The notes: a model not told the origin generated them from the sequence alone. A DNA stretch of 64,000 nt from Alviniconcha marisindica (GCA_018857735.1 JABMCL010003827.1:38501-102500), one strand, 5' to 3'; positions 33,321 through 46,239 are shown, counted from the first letter of the stretch. Translations and numbers: made by a program.

Positions 33321-34033
33321 GTACATTTATTCATTTATTAGAAGCAAGCATAAGAGTTTAGCTACTAGTTCCTGTTTGATAGCAAATTAAGCCGGCTATG
33401 AGACTTGTTGGCTTTACTTGCCGGAAGTTGAACATCATTTTGCCATGCAGTATTTTGCTCAGTGAACATCATTTCGCCATGCAGTATTTTGTCCATTCCA
33501 CAGTATAAGGATTTTGGATTCAAAACAGCCTAAGAAAACAGAAGATACTGCAATGCCGGGGAGAAATTTAAACTGTTACTTTATTCTCTTACTCCATTGT
33601 CCAGTGTGTAGGTTGCAGAGAATTCAAAATGCAGACTTGAAACTCAGAGTCGGGGTTTGGGATGCTGCTAAGCGCGAGTGCAGGAAGGTGTTATCTTCGT
33701 CTCCAAAGGCGTTTTATAAATTCCCTATTATTATTATCTTCAGTGAGAACTGCAGTTATAAAGAGGTGTAGGTGCATTGTCCAGCTGAGGGGCACGTCAC
33801 GGAATGATGGTATTGTGAGTGACTGGAGCGCGTTGTGTGGGCGACAGGAGGCAGTGACCGCAAAGATGTTCCTGTTCACTTTTAACTGTTGTTGTGTTGT
33901 CCTATCTGGTGATAAAGTTTGCAACGTGAACCTGCTGTGTTGATCTGGTGGTGTTTTTTGTCGTGTTTTTGCGTGCACACATACATACTCACACACGCGA
34001 GCATCCTCATCACACACACGCGCGCGCGCGCAC

Positions 34034-34073
<40 letters not shown>

Positions 34074-34412
34074 ACCACACACACACGTTGCATCCAACAA
34101 CACGCTCGCATTCAATTCAAACAGGCACACTTGTTCTGCACCTGCGATATATATATATATATGCGCTGATCTACAGGTCGGTTCCACGACACCACAAGAG
34201 CTGCCAGGCGTTGGTTCTGGCCGGTGGCAAGACTGAAAGCTTTTCAGCTGGCAGCTGGGTCTGCCGACCTGCAGTGTGTGTATCACGCACGGCAGGCTTT
34301 GTGCAGACACTGACAGTAGCTTTTAATCATACCCCCGTAACGAAGTACTGGAATCGCCCTGACCGCCGTCTGTCCGGCCATTGTCCGAAAGATACGTTCT
34401 CAGCTTCCTTCA
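33321..34412. other. Intergenic DNA after CHERP; CpG content rises
   Basis: A 44-bp duplication at 33430-33497 (CGCCATGCAGTATTTTG). CGCG run plus (CA)n at 34019-34088, potentially Z-forming. An AT tract at 34148-34161. No gene recognised; several overlapping short ORFs look random. Confidence 0.6.
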
Positions 34413-34573
34413 GGTGTTGCTTAATGTCCTCGGATGTCGGTTGACGTATTAGGGACAAGCTGAGACCAATGAGTGAGCATGGTTCAGTATTGCTCTACGT
34501 CCACGGAAACCATAAAGCTCGTTAGGACGGAAAGCCCAGGACGGCCACCTCGACTCTCACACAGCTCCTGAAC
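34413..34573 (+). repeat. Dispersed element A, long copy
   Basis: From GTGTTGCTTAATGTCCTC through ATTAGGGACAAGCTG, TACGTCCACGGAAACC, to CTCACACAGCTCCTGAAC. An inverted copy of nearly the same extent is at 42905-43060. A partial copy follows at 34600-34645. No ORF and no family recognised. Confidence 0.88.
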
Positions 34574-35189
34574 TATGCTACATTCTCAACGGGACCAGTT
34601 TGTTTTACGTCCACAGAAGCGAGGTGGCTTATTAAGGACGGGGACAGGGGGGGAAGGGGACGAAAGAGTGAAGGCTCGACCGCGGATACCGCCCGAAAAA
34701 GACCAGAGAGTCCGTGGACCGCCGCCTGAACAATGGAAGTGTTAAGGCGGTGTCCCCTCGCCATTGCCCAGCGACTGTGCACTGCGCAATTGCTGTTTCA
34801 ACTGCCGTGCTTGGGCAGTCACAAGGACAATGTCCGTTGAACTGCTGTTGACGAACAACTCGAAGCGAAAGAAGTCCAACTTTCACGGCCCAGCTCCACC
34901 TCCCTACTCATGATCTCTACTGGGCTAACTTGAAGGGGCTAACTTGAAGGTCCAGCTCCACCTCCCTCCTCTTGATCTTTTGATCTCGCCTGGAACCTTC
35001 AGTTAATAATACTGTAATGCGTTCTCAACCGGGGCTCAGCCTTTTTTGTAGCGTAGCTTCAGTATATCGCGGGACGGTGCGTGATCGAGAACCGCAGTGT
35101 TATTACAGGGGGTGGCTGATTCCATTACTGATTGGCTAAACAGAATTAGTTTGGTAAACTCGGTTGCGTAACCTCGTCTGAGGTAGGCT

Positions 35190-36745
35190 AGATTCTACTG
35201 TCTGATTCAGAAAACCGGTTTCCAGTCGAGTTATCGACAGTACCGCCTCTGATGCAGAGAACGGCAGTTTCCGTTCGAGTTATCGACAGTACTATGTCTT
35301 TGATGTAGACCAGTCGCCTAGCCTGTCGATAGCCTGCTCGAATGGCAACTGCGATTTGGAACCGCAGCTGCCATTCGAGCTATTGTTAATATAGTCTAGG
35401 TGCAGAGAACCTCTGTTTCTACTCGAGGTATCGACAATTAATACTGTCTCTGATGCAGAGAACCTTACTAGTTTCCGTTCGAGTTATCGACGCTGACTAT
35501 TGTTTCTGATGCAGAGAACCGCAGTTTCATTAGGGTTGCCAAAAAGATTTTGGGCAGAGAACCGCAGTTCTCATTCGAGTTACCAAAAATATTCTCTCTG
35601 GTGCGAAAAACCTCAGTTTGCTTTCATCAACAATAGTGTCTCTGGTGCAGAGAACCTCAGTTTGCTTTCAGCAACAATGGTGTCTCTGGTGCAGAGAACC
35701 GCAGTTTCCATTCGAGTTACCAAAAAGATTCTCTCTGGTGCAGACTCGGAACCGCAGTTTCCATTCGAGTTACAAAAAGATTCTCTCTGGTGCAAAAAAA
35801 CTCAGTTTGCTTTCATCGACAATAGTGTCTCTGGTGCAGAGAACCGCAGTTTCCATTCGAGTTACCATTAGAAAAGATTCTCTCTGGTGCAGAGAACCGC
35901 GGCAGTTTCCATTCGGGTTACCAAAAAGATTCTCTCTGGTGCGAAACTGAAAAAACTCAGTTTGCTTTCATCAACAATAGTGTCTCTGGTGCAGAGAACC
36001 GCAGTTTCCATTCGGGTTACCAAAAAGATTGTCTCTGGTGCAGAGAACCGCAGTTTGCTTTCATCAACAATGGTGTCTCTGGTGCAGAGAACCGCAGTTT
36101 CCATTCGGGTTACCAAAAAGATTCCCTCTGGTGCAGAGAACCGGTTTCCATTCGAGTTACCAAAAAGATTCTCTCTGGTGCAAAAAAACTCAGGTTGCTT
36201 TCATCAACAATAGTGTCTCTGGTGCAGAGAACCGCAGTTTCCATTCGAGTTACCATTAGAAAAGATTATCTCTGGTGCAGAGAACCGCAGTTACCATTCG
36301 AGTTACCAAAAAGATTGTCTCTGGTGCAGAGAACCGCAGTTTCCATTCGAGTTACCAAAAAGAGTGTGGTGCAGAGAACCGCAGTTTGCTTTCATCAACA
36401 ATAGTGTCTGGTGCAGAGAACCGCAGTTTCCATTCGGGTTACCAAAAAGATTGTTTCCATTCGGGTTACCAAAAAGATTCCCTCTGGTGCGGAGAACTGC
36501 AGTTTCCATTCGGGTTACCAAAACGATTCTCTCTGGTGCAGAGAACCACAGTTTCCATTCGAGTTACCAAAAATATTCTCTCTGGTGCAAAAAAAACTCA
36601 GTTTGCTTTCATCAACAATAGCGTCTCTGGTGCAGAGAAGCGCAGTTTCCATTCGAGTTACCCAAAAGATTGTCTCTCAGTGGTGCAGAGAAGCGCAGTT
36701 TCCATTCGAGCGATCAAGAAGAACTTGAGGAAATGAACGTTGAGC
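35190..36745. repeat. Two-module minisatellite, about 1.5 kb
   Basis: Modules of about 49 bp (CCATTCGAGTTACCAAAAAG) and 44-45 bp (GCTTTCATCAACAATAGTG) share the suffix TCTCTGGTGCAGAGAACCGC. They alternate irregularly. The left 300 bases are diverged single modules, the right part homogeneous. Open frames on both strands are by-products. Confidence 0.93.
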
Positions 36746-37239
36746 AACATCACAGAGGTCCGGCACGGCACGGCACGGCACGGCACGGCAGAGAGGGCCG
36801 TGATGCTGGCGCCGGCACTGACGGTTTCCACGCGCTTTTGCTTCTGGACCATTAGTGCAGTGGCGAGCTGAGCCAGATTAAGATGACCCCCGCCTTGCCG
36901 GCCTGCGGGTCAGCTGATGGGCTGGCTAGCTGCTGGAGCTGCCAGGTGCCTTGCCACCAGCTAACCGATCCACAAACACCGAGGGCTGCGTGCCTATACA
37001 CTGCAGGCTCTGCTCGGTCAGTTGCTGGACCAACACAGACCGCCACAGTTACGTGACTGGGCTGCTTGCCTCAGTCTTTGTACGGTTAGTGCCTCCTCCT
37101 CCTCCCCCCCCCCCCCCCCTCCGGGTTTCCGTTCAGTCAGTCGCGGGTAGACCTGAAGAGTTATGCCAGAGATTGTTTTTACAGCAGTCTCTTTGGTTAG
37201 AAGTACGGCCAGAAAACTTCCCCTTCCGTAGGTGAGAAG
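36746..37239. other. Intergenic, with a (GGCAC)n run
   Basis: Five GGCAC units at about 36763-36790 and a poly-C run at 37105-37120. No gene recognised. Confidence 0.6.
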
Positions 37240-37560
37240 GTCTTTGCTTCGGACCCTACCTTTGGAATTCACTCCCACAAGACATTAGACACTGCTCAAC
37301 CATATCATCTTTTAAAGCCAAACTAAAAAACCCTCCTCTTGTCACAGTATTTTCATCCCAACTAACATCAGTGCCCAGCTTCTGCTACAGTCATTGTGTG
37401 CGTGTGTGTGTAGTGCGTGTGTTTGTTTTTCCGTATGACTGTAAATTGTTTTGGTAGGACTGCTCTACATGTGTAAAGAATACCATATTTAGGTTAATAT
37501 GTACCATGTGAGCGCTCAGGGCGTTGATGAGCGCATGAAATGTACATTATTATTATTTGT
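37240..37560 (+). mobile_element. LINE 3' end, same subfamily as 2515-2805
   Basis: Frame reads FGPYLWNSLPQDIRHCSTIS then SFKAKLKNPPLVT, followed by a 3' UTR with a TG tract, ATTTAGGTTAATATGTACCA and an ATT-rich end. C-terminus of a CR1/L2-like ORF2; 5'-truncated, not autonomous. Confidence 0.85.
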
Positions 37561-37624
37561 AAATTTATACGTTGGCCCATCTTCTTCCCGGCCTTCTACT
37601 TTTGACTTTACTGACCTTCGGTTT

Positions 37625-37960
37625 TTTTACACGTACTGGCTTCTCCTGCAGGTGAGGGTTTTCCCGGCCCAGCTAATACTCTGGCTTCTCCTTCAGATGA
37701 GGGTTTTCCCCAGCTAATACTCTGGCTTCTCCTTTAGTGGTGGGTTTTCCCCCAGCTAACACGTACTGGTTTCTTCAGATGTGGGTTTTCCAGGCCCAGA
37801 TAATACTCGTGGCTTCTCCTTCTGATGAGGGTCCCCCAGCTAACATATGAAGATGTTACCCAGTTAACACTCTTCCTTCTCCTTCTGATGAGGGTTTTCT
37901 GCTCTTCCTTCAGAGGAGGGTTTTCCACATGTAACACTCTTCTTCTTTAGATGAGGGTCC
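37625..37960. repeat. About 40-bp degenerate minisatellite
   Basis: Repeats of CTGGCTTCTCCTTCAGATGA and GGGTTTTCCCAGCTAATACT with variable length, followed by a C-rich run (37966-37984). Confidence 0.85.
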
Positions 37961-38159
37961 CCCCCACCCCCCCCCCCACCCCCGGTTTTGTCCTAAAGAT
38001 GCTCTGGCTTCTGCTTTAATAACACTCGCTATTGTATGGAATACTCTGGCTTCAACTTGGATGTGCCCGCGGAATGGAATTCTCTGGCTCACGCTTCTAA
38101 GCAGAGGATTCCCCCCTACGAATACTCTCCGTGGAAGTGTGTGTGTGTGTGTGGCAGTG

Positions 38160-38161
38160 TG

Positions 38162-38190
<29 letters not shown>
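38160..38190. repeat. (GTGC)n microsatellite
   Basis: About seven GTGC/GCGT units. 37985-38820 otherwise holds nothing I recognise. Confidence 0.9.
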
Positions 38191-38193
<3 letters not shown>

Positions 38194-38844
38194 AGGAGGT
38201 TTTTCCTCTGCGAATACCTTCATTGGAAGGTTGTGCGCGCGCGCCCGCGTGTATGTGTTTTCTCGGCTGATCCTTTGGCTTCTCAAAGAAACAACAACTG
38301 ACGAAACAAGAAATTTAAAGCAACGTTCTGCAGTGAATAAATACCCCGTCAGACAGGGGCCGGGGTTTGAACAATTGTTCGAGATCCGACTCTCGTGCTC
38401 ACCTTTTCAAAGAAAACCACTATTTCTACCCACACGGTCCGTTCGTCCCGCTGATTGAGCTAGAGAGAGTAACTTAAGCCTTTGCTACCATATAATTCTA
38501 CTCTTTTGATTGAACCGGCGCCGAGAGACGCCGGGCTGTCCTGGACCATGTTCCCAAACAAATCAGTGTCACTCCTTACAGTACCGTGGTAAGTTCCGCT
38601 TCGTCGGAAACGCCGGGAACGACTACTGATGTTCCGCCGAACCGCGACTACACTCCGATGTTTTGAACCGGCCCAGACTGACACTTTGATACATGCAAGT
38701 CTCCAGTTTCGGAGTCGCCTGGTACTGGTTACAGTTTGCGGCCTCAGTTCTGCGTCCACACAGAGACTGTGCGACCGGCAATGAGAAGAACAGTGACTGT
38801 ATGACCGGCAATGAGACTGGCATGACATCATCGTGAAGCGCACG

Positions 38845-38890
38845 CGCATTACGTCAGCGCAGGCGCAGAGCGCGCGCGTTACGTCATGGG
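38845..38890. promoter_or_regulatory. Two TTACGTCA (CRE/ATF-like) sites 30 bp apart
   Basis: TTACGTCA at 38849-38856 and 38879-38886 in a CpG-rich block; a CCAAT (CCCAATCAG) lies 70 bp downstream. Promoter-like, but no gene was found on either side. Confidence 0.35.
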
Positions 38891-39174
38891 CACGATGAAG
38901 GGAAATTGTGCGGGCACGTGCGGTCGCGGCTCCATCGCAGCGCATCATGGGATTACCCAATCAGTGCTGTTCGTCTCGCGGAGCTTAATTGCAGCTTGTG
39001 AACCCGATACGTTTCATTTTCCGCCTCCGTGTGGCCTGTTGATGCCCAGCGCCTGTGTTTCTACTTAATGTGATTGGACTGGAACTCCACCCCTCCTCTG
39101 CACCACTATCTGGCTCTTCCCCCATCCACGTGCTTCCACTTTGCATGGACATACATCCACCCTCTCTCTGTCAT

Positions 39175-40265
<1,091 letters not shown>

Positions 40266-40266
40266 G

Positions 40267-40267
<1 letters not shown>

Positions 40268-40321
<54 letters not shown>

Positions 40322-40444
40322 GCTGTTGTTTGTTTGACTACGGGTTTTGTTTGTTTGTTTGGTCACGGTTCACGTTTTGTTTCATTCTTCGTTTTTTGTT
40401 TTGTGGTGACAAGGTCAAGCTTGTTGAACAGGAATGGGAAACCG

Positions 40445-40511
<67 letters not shown>

Positions 40512-40582
40512 GAAGCAGAAGAAGAAAGAAAATGAAAATGTAGAAGAAGAAAGAAAGAGAAAAAGGAAAAAGAAGAAATAAA

Positions 40583-40640
<58 letters not shown>
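40268..40640. repeat. GT, CA and AT microsatellites in close succession
   Basis: (GT)n 40268-40319, (CA)n 40444-40509, (AT)n 40586-40639, with purine-rich AAGAAG spacers. Confidence 0.96.
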
Positions 40641-40641
<1 letters not shown>

Positions 40642-41169
40642 GTAGGTAGATAGATATATAAAAGACGAAGACGACGAAGAAGAAAAAGCACTTGCACGGT
40701 TGTCTAGCCCAGAAAATAGCACCGACCCTAATTGGACCGCCATTGACATCTGCTTTGACAACTGGTCCTGTAATTGTGTGAAATGAGCAGTTGTCACCGA
40801 TGACCCTTGTCCAGTCATTTGCAGCCGACGGGATCGCTGGCTGGGCGTGTCCTGTTTCCACCTTTCATATGCTGGCGACCCGGTGCCTGCTGGAATGAAC
40901 TCACCTGGTGACCACGGTCCGATTTCCCTCCGTCGTCTCCTTTAATCAGTCCATCTTAGGCAGTCTTTCAACGGCCCTGGTGTGCGACCTTCAAGTGGCT
41001 CAGTGAAACGGTGAACCCGTTGACTTCAGTGTCCCCCCTCCCTCTCCCTCTCCGCCTCCCGTGTGTTGTTGGCTGTGGAATCTGACTAGAGCACCGGGTC
41101 AGTAAGATCAGGCTGTTCAAGTTATTAAATCCACGGATCCTCGCGACAGTCCGCATACTTGTGTGGGGT

Positions 41170-41175
<6 letters not shown>
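40641..41175. other. Intergenic, nothing recognised
   Basis: Unique-looking sequence without a convincing ORF. Confidence 0.5.
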
Positions 41176-41249
<74 letters not shown>

Positions 41250-41302
41250 ATATAATACCGCACACACACACACACACAACACACAACACACACACACACA
41301 CG

Positions 41303-41362
<60 letters not shown>

Positions 41363-41480
41363 TATAAAATATATACCTTTCTCTCTCACACACACACGCT
41401 CGCGCGCACACACACATACACACATAGGCCTACACAGCCACACACACACACACACACACACATTTTCTCCCTACCTCTCT
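41176..41480. repeat. Compound CA/AT/CA/TA microsatellite
   Basis: (CA)n 41176-41206, (AT)n to 41246, CA-rich 41262-41301, (TA)n 41303-41361, then more CA tracts. Confidence 0.96.
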
Positions 41481-41586
41481 CTCTCTCTTTCACACACACG
41501 CGCGCACACACAATTCTTTCTGAATCAGTCAATGGTAGGTTAACAATGAGGCAGGATGGAAAGGAGGGGCTTTGGGGGAAACTGTG

Positions 41587-41593
41587 CGTGTGT

Positions 41594-41624
<31 letters not shown>

Positions 41625-41627
41625 GGG
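41587..41627. repeat. (GT)n followed by about 20 G
   Basis: GT run then an uninterrupted G run. Confidence 0.95.
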
Positions 41628-41629
41628 CA

Positions 41630-42545
41630 AATGATGAAGTCATCGGGGAAAAGAAACTTGGCCAAGGCCGTGACAAGCACAGTTAAGCTAACCATTCACT
41701 CCCTGTAGTCGTGAGGTTTAGTCGGTCAATGAACTAAACTACCAAATATCAATGAATCCATCAACAACCGTTTTTCATTGAATCATGTATGTAATCTACA
41801 TCAGAACCGGTACTCGATTTGGGTTAATTGTTGTTCGGTCTTCTCCACTGCATTATTTGTTAGGGTCCTCAGCAGTTTGCTGTCCTTTTGGAAACAACGG
41901 CCTGAGCTTTGACTGAAGATACAAATAGCCGTCAAAAAACAACAACAAAAACTCACATATATTAACCCCTTCACTGCCATGATGTCATTTCAAAACCACC
42001 CGTAAAAGTGCGAAATTTGAAGCCCTTAAGCCTTTTCGTCTTAGTTTTCGCACTGGCATGTGAAAGGATCTCCATTAAAACGCAAAGCATTGAAAACAGA
42101 TGTTACAGGACCTGAATATATTCTCTTTGCAGGCGCGCCCGCGCATCGTTCAGACCGGCAATTTTACAGGCTGGGGCAGTGAAGGGGTTAATACTAGGCT
42201 TCACATGTGAGAATAATCATTGGGCCTAACCCGAGATGTAGCGACCGCTGCGGGTCAGCTAACGTTGCCTGTACTGAATCTCCTGGGAAATTTCTGACAG
42301 GAAGAAGCGTCACGAAATGGATTAACTGACGCGGCCGCCGTAACTACACATACACGCACTAAGCGCGCGCTCATTAACTCGCGAATAACTACAGACATAC
42401 ACGCCCTAAACATACACTCATTAACCCGCTGGTCTCCGGGTGTTTTTTTTTTTTTTTTAAGATCAGAGAGCATGCGTACTCGGTTGAGTGCAGGGCCACG
42501 AAGTTTGGTCACGTCAGTCACGTCTCGTCAGATCCACTTTCGCTA
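41630..42545. other. Intergenic, nothing recognised
   Basis: No supported gene. The direct repeat CTTCACTGCC/AGTGAAGGGGTTAA flanks 41965-42190. Confidence 0.5.
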
Positions 42546-42546
42546 G

Positions 42547-42550
42547 TTGC

Positions 42551-42604
<54 letters not shown>
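42547..42604. repeat. (CT)n microsatellite
   Basis: About 58 bases of CT. Confidence 0.97.
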
Positions 42605-42605
<1 letters not shown>

Positions 42606-42857
42606 AAATGATGAGTTGGCAGATTGCTCACAGCCACAACATGTTTACTGTACGTCCTTTTGACTCTTCAACAGTTGGTGACATCATAGCCTGGAAAACT
42701 GACTGAAAACTGTTCATTTTCCGTCGGAACTTGAAAAGGAAGTGGAGCAGGGACTGGCTTTGATGTCACCAAATGTGGCAGAGACGCGGGGAAAGACGGG
42801 GCCGCAGGAGCTGTTTGGATTGTGGCATGGCTGCAGTCTGGTTCCCGGTTGTTCATA

Positions 42858-42858
<1 letters not shown>

Positions 42859-42901
<43 letters not shown>
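42859..42901. repeat. (CA)n microsatellite
   Basis: About 21 CA units abutting inverted element A. Confidence 0.97.
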
Positions 42902-42904
<3 letters not shown>

Positions 42905-42906
<2 letters not shown>

Positions 42907-43060
42907 TCAGGAGCTGTGTGAGAGTCGAGGTGGCCGTCCTGAGCTGTCCGTCCTAACGAGCAGTTTCCGTGGACGTAAAGCTATATTGAACCATGCTTCG
43001 GCATTGGTCACAGCTTGTCCCTAATATGTCAACTGACATCTGAGGACATTAAGCATCACT
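42905..43060 (-). repeat. Dispersed element A, long copy, inverted
   Basis: Reverse complement of the element at 34413-34573: GTTCAGGAGCTGTGTGAG, TTTCCGTGGACGTAAAG, CAGCTTGTCCCTAATATG, GAGGACATTAAGCATCAC. Confidence 0.88.
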
Positions 43061-43292
43061 TCATCACCATCACACACACACACACCCGTCAGAATCTTGC
43101 GACAAACCCTCGAGGATGGCATGGTTGTTACGTTCCGTTAAGCACTTCCGGGTTACGTTGAATGCTAATCTCTCTTTCCTTCAGCTCATTGTGCGGATGC
43201 GCTGTGCTGGTGCCTCTCCTTGTTATGCTTACCAGTGATTAAGATTCTGACCACTGTTGACTTTACACATTGTGCGCTTTTACGACAGAATC

Positions 43293-43294
43293 CC

Positions 43295-43374
<80 letters not shown>
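43293..43374. repeat. (CT)n(CA)n microsatellite
   Basis: About 20 bases of CT then about 60 of CA. Confidence 0.97.
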
Positions 43375-43377
<3 letters not shown>

Positions 43378-43461
43378 CCCATCCTCTTGTCAACGACGAC
43401 CACCCTAATCACCTTCACCCCAACTCGTGATCAGCAAACCCCACGAAGTGATGCACCGTTG

Positions 43462-43570
43462 GTTGGTTGAGTGTTGCTTTACGTCCACAGAAACCGTAGG
43501 TTTATTAGGGACGGGAGCCCGGGACGGCCACTTCGACTTTCACACAGCTCCTGAGTTCTGTCATGCACCG
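43462..43570 (+). repeat. Dispersed element A, short copy
   Basis: Contains TTTACGTCCACAGAAACC, TTATTAGGGACGGGAGCCC, TTTCACACAGCTCCTGAG. Confidence 0.88.
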
Positions 43571-43675
43571 TTGTGCCATGGACCTGTATATACCCAGGTC
43601 CATGGTCGTGCTCAGTGAATAGATTGACGTGAAGCCTACTGGTTAATTTCAGCTTCGCACTTTAACGACCTCCCA

Positions 43676-43705
43676 TTACGTCATCCCCAGCGCCATGACG
43701 TAACA
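43676..43705. promoter_or_regulatory. Facing TTACGTCA / TGACGTAA pair
   Basis: Two CRE/ATF-like octamers on opposite strands about 17 bp apart. No gene assigned. Confidence 0.25.
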
Positions 43706-44024
43706 CACAGCCAAACGTCACAGAATCGCTGCACGCTTATCGGTACGGCGTTGAACTACAACCGTTGTCGACGCCGCCTTTAGCGTGATAAGATAGTATG
43801 TGCTGGAACCACCGAGTGCCTGCTGGAACAGGAAATCGCAGTCCGAAATCTACGACCATCGCCTCCGACACGGCTTGCGGTTTTCTGGCCCACTCTATTT
43901 CGTTTGGCTGTTTTAGCTGAGCTTCCGTCCGTTTACCGACTTGCAAACGGAAAGTCCACTGTAAGATGGAATGCTATACAATGCAATCATTCAACACGAT
44001 ACGATACAACGCAGTATGTACTAC

Positions 44025-44320
44025 AATACGGGGAGGGGGGGGGGGGGGGCGGTGTTTGACGTCTTCAGGTACAGGGAGGGGGGGGGTGCGTTTGACGTCT
44101 TCGAGGTACATCGGGAGGACGTTTGAAGTCTTCTAGGTACATTTGGAGGACGTTTTGACATTTTCTAGGTACATGGGGATAATATTTGACGTCTGCTATA
44201 TACATGGGGAGGACCGAGGCTTTTGACGTGTTCTAGGTGCATGGGGAGGATTTTTGACGTCTTCTGGGTACACCGGGAGGACGTTTGACGTCTTCTAGGT
44301 ACACTTTGGATGGACTTTGC
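44025..44320. repeat. About 31-bp minisatellite with a GACGTC core
   Basis: About 8 units of GGGGAGGACGTTTGACGTCT plus TCTAGGTACAT. Most units carry the palindrome GACGTC. G-rich runs (44031-44050, 44078-44086) interrupt the left part. Confidence 0.9.
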
Positions 44321-44985
44321 CAAGGACGTCAAGTGATGTCTTGATGGCGAAGTACGAGGTCAGTCGCGGATCAGTCGTCCGTGTTCTAGTCGTGTGCTTC
44401 GTCCGACCAAAACCCGCGTTTCGCGTCCAGCAGATTTGGCTGGTGCCGGTCATGTCAGCTGATGAGAGCCAGGCGGTGCGGAGTGTTCAGGGTAAAGCAG
44501 CACCACATTGTTCAGGCTCGCTCTGTCAGTGCACAGCTGGGATGCCCATTATCCCGCTGGTCAGCCGCCGTTATGGACATTCCCGGCATCAGCCGCGTCT
44601 CGGACATTCCTGTGGACAACCTGGATGCGACCAACAGAGACGGCAGTTACGCAGCTAACGGCAGATTTTTTCCCCGTTTTTCCAGAGTCACAAAATCTCA
44701 GGGATGTTTACGCGGAGTTCTCCTTCTTGTGGCTACTCTCGGGAATGTGGAAAGCCAACCATTTGCCGGGACAACAAACCACGTGCTGTTCTGCTCAGTA
44801 AACGTGCATGGTTATTTGTGACACGGGACACGACATGTACTACTGCAGTCGCTCAAGCAACATATCTTCATAGCAGCAGGAAAAAGGAGTCGGGGGAGGG
44901 GGGTGGGGGTGGGTGTCGTGAAAGATTTTTCAATATGTCTGTGAACAGAATACTTGGGGATGGCTGCTTCTTGACTATGACTAAC
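44321..44985. other. Intergenic, overlapping ORFs without recognisable product
   Basis: Three plus frames stay open for about 100 codons between 44317 and 44821. None shows a known motif or signal; no promoter or splice evidence. I see no gene. Confidence 0.5.
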
Positions 44986-44986
44986 A

Positions 44987-45289
44987 TCAGACACACACAC
45001 CGAATGTCAGTCGCTTTGAGGTACACAATCTACTGTCAGGAATAGGTCTGAGAAAGCGCCTGTCTAAAGAGGAAACACTTGAGCTGAGTTTTGAACTCAG
45101 AGTGGGGACATTTCGCAGACTGGCAGGCAGAGAATTCCAGACAGATGGAGCTACGAAACTGGAACAGCGCTCACCAAGAAGGCTTAGGTTCGAACGCCTG
45201 TCCTTGATACAAACACTGATGCGAACATGGAACCAATAACAATTAATCATAATAATAGAGAACCAGTGATGACAGGGGCACCGACCCAA
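44987..45289 (-). mobile_element. LINE ORF2 C-terminal fragment
   Basis: Minus-strand frame reads RRSNLSLLGERCSSFVAPSV then WNSLPASLRNVPTLSSKLSS, the typical end of CR1/L2-like ORF2. Only this terminal part remains. Confidence 0.8.
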
Positions 45290-45299
45290 TGCTAACCGT

Positions 45300-46135
45300 T
45301 ACATGTCATAGGGCAGCGTCTTTTTGACCTTTCACAGAACTAGGTCGCTCATGCGCCACGTCATATCCAACGGTCACGTCAGTGTCATATGGCTGGTTAC
45401 AATTAGCTAGCTGCATACGTCTGGTTACAATTAGCTAACAGCATACGTCCGGTTACAAGCTAGCAGCAGCAACAACAAAACCTTTCCAAAGTGTTACTAG
45501 AAGAAAGGATCACTCCAGGTGCGTTCTTGTCCAAAGCCTGTACCCGGTGATGGACATAATCAATTTTTGTCTCGGTTATGTTTTTAGCTCGTGACACAGA
45601 TTCAACTAACGTGAATAGCCCTGGTATAACCCTATGTAGTTGTCTGGGCCCAAAGCACCAACTAACTAACTAACCTGACGGGAAAGTTCCCGTGGTCAGA
45701 ACAGAAGCTCCCGGACCTTCTCGTGGAGATAAACTGAGAAATACCGGGCTGGCTACGGCGGTGACTGCTACAGTAGTTACGGCCTAGTTAGCACATTCTT
45801 TGAGTGAACCGAGTGGTAAGTGGAAGAGCAGATCTGTGTGGGCCCCACGCCATAGCATGACGTCAGTGCCTGGGCGTGTGGCGTGGACAAAATGACGTGG
45901 TATGAAAAAAGGAGCAATTCTGGTCTGGCTGGACCACAGACCTAGAGTACATTATTCTAGGTCTGTAGGCTGGACACGCGATACCGTCTGTACACACCTG
46001 CATCCAAACAATTCTTTTATATAGGACTTGGACAAGAGAGATTAGAACTATTATTACAACTTTCTTCTGTGTCAGTTTGTGCATTCTTTGGATAGCCTGT
46101 GAGTCAATGCTATTTTTACACACACACAGACAGAT
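45300..46135. other. Intergenic; SINE-like tail and a perfect CRE
   Basis: A degenerate repeat of GGTTACAATTAGCTA (45391-45450); a SINE-like tail CCAAAGCACCAACTAACTAA at 45617-45675; TGACGTCA at 45858-45865. No gene. Confidence 0.5.
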
Positions 46136-46138
46136 AGA

Positions 46139-46142
46139 CAGA

Positions 46143-46205
<63 letters not shown>
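46139..46205. repeat. (CA)n microsatellite
   Basis: About 32 CA units. Confidence 0.97.
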
Positions 46206-46206
<1 letters not shown>

Positions 46207-46239
46207 GAAAGCTGAAACAGGAAGTGAAAACAAACCCCA

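Noticed and set aside
35500..36736. Several 70-150-codon ORFs on both strands
   Set aside because: All lie in the two-module satellite; repeated peptides such as VTRMETAVLCTRD are translated satellite.
38036..38458. 140-codon plus-strand ORF
   Set aside because: Spans GTGC microsatellite and shows no protein-family features.
44317..44821. Three overlapping plus-strand ORFs of about 100 codons
   Set aside because: Three simultaneous open frames suggest low stop density, not coding. No domain, splice or promoter support.
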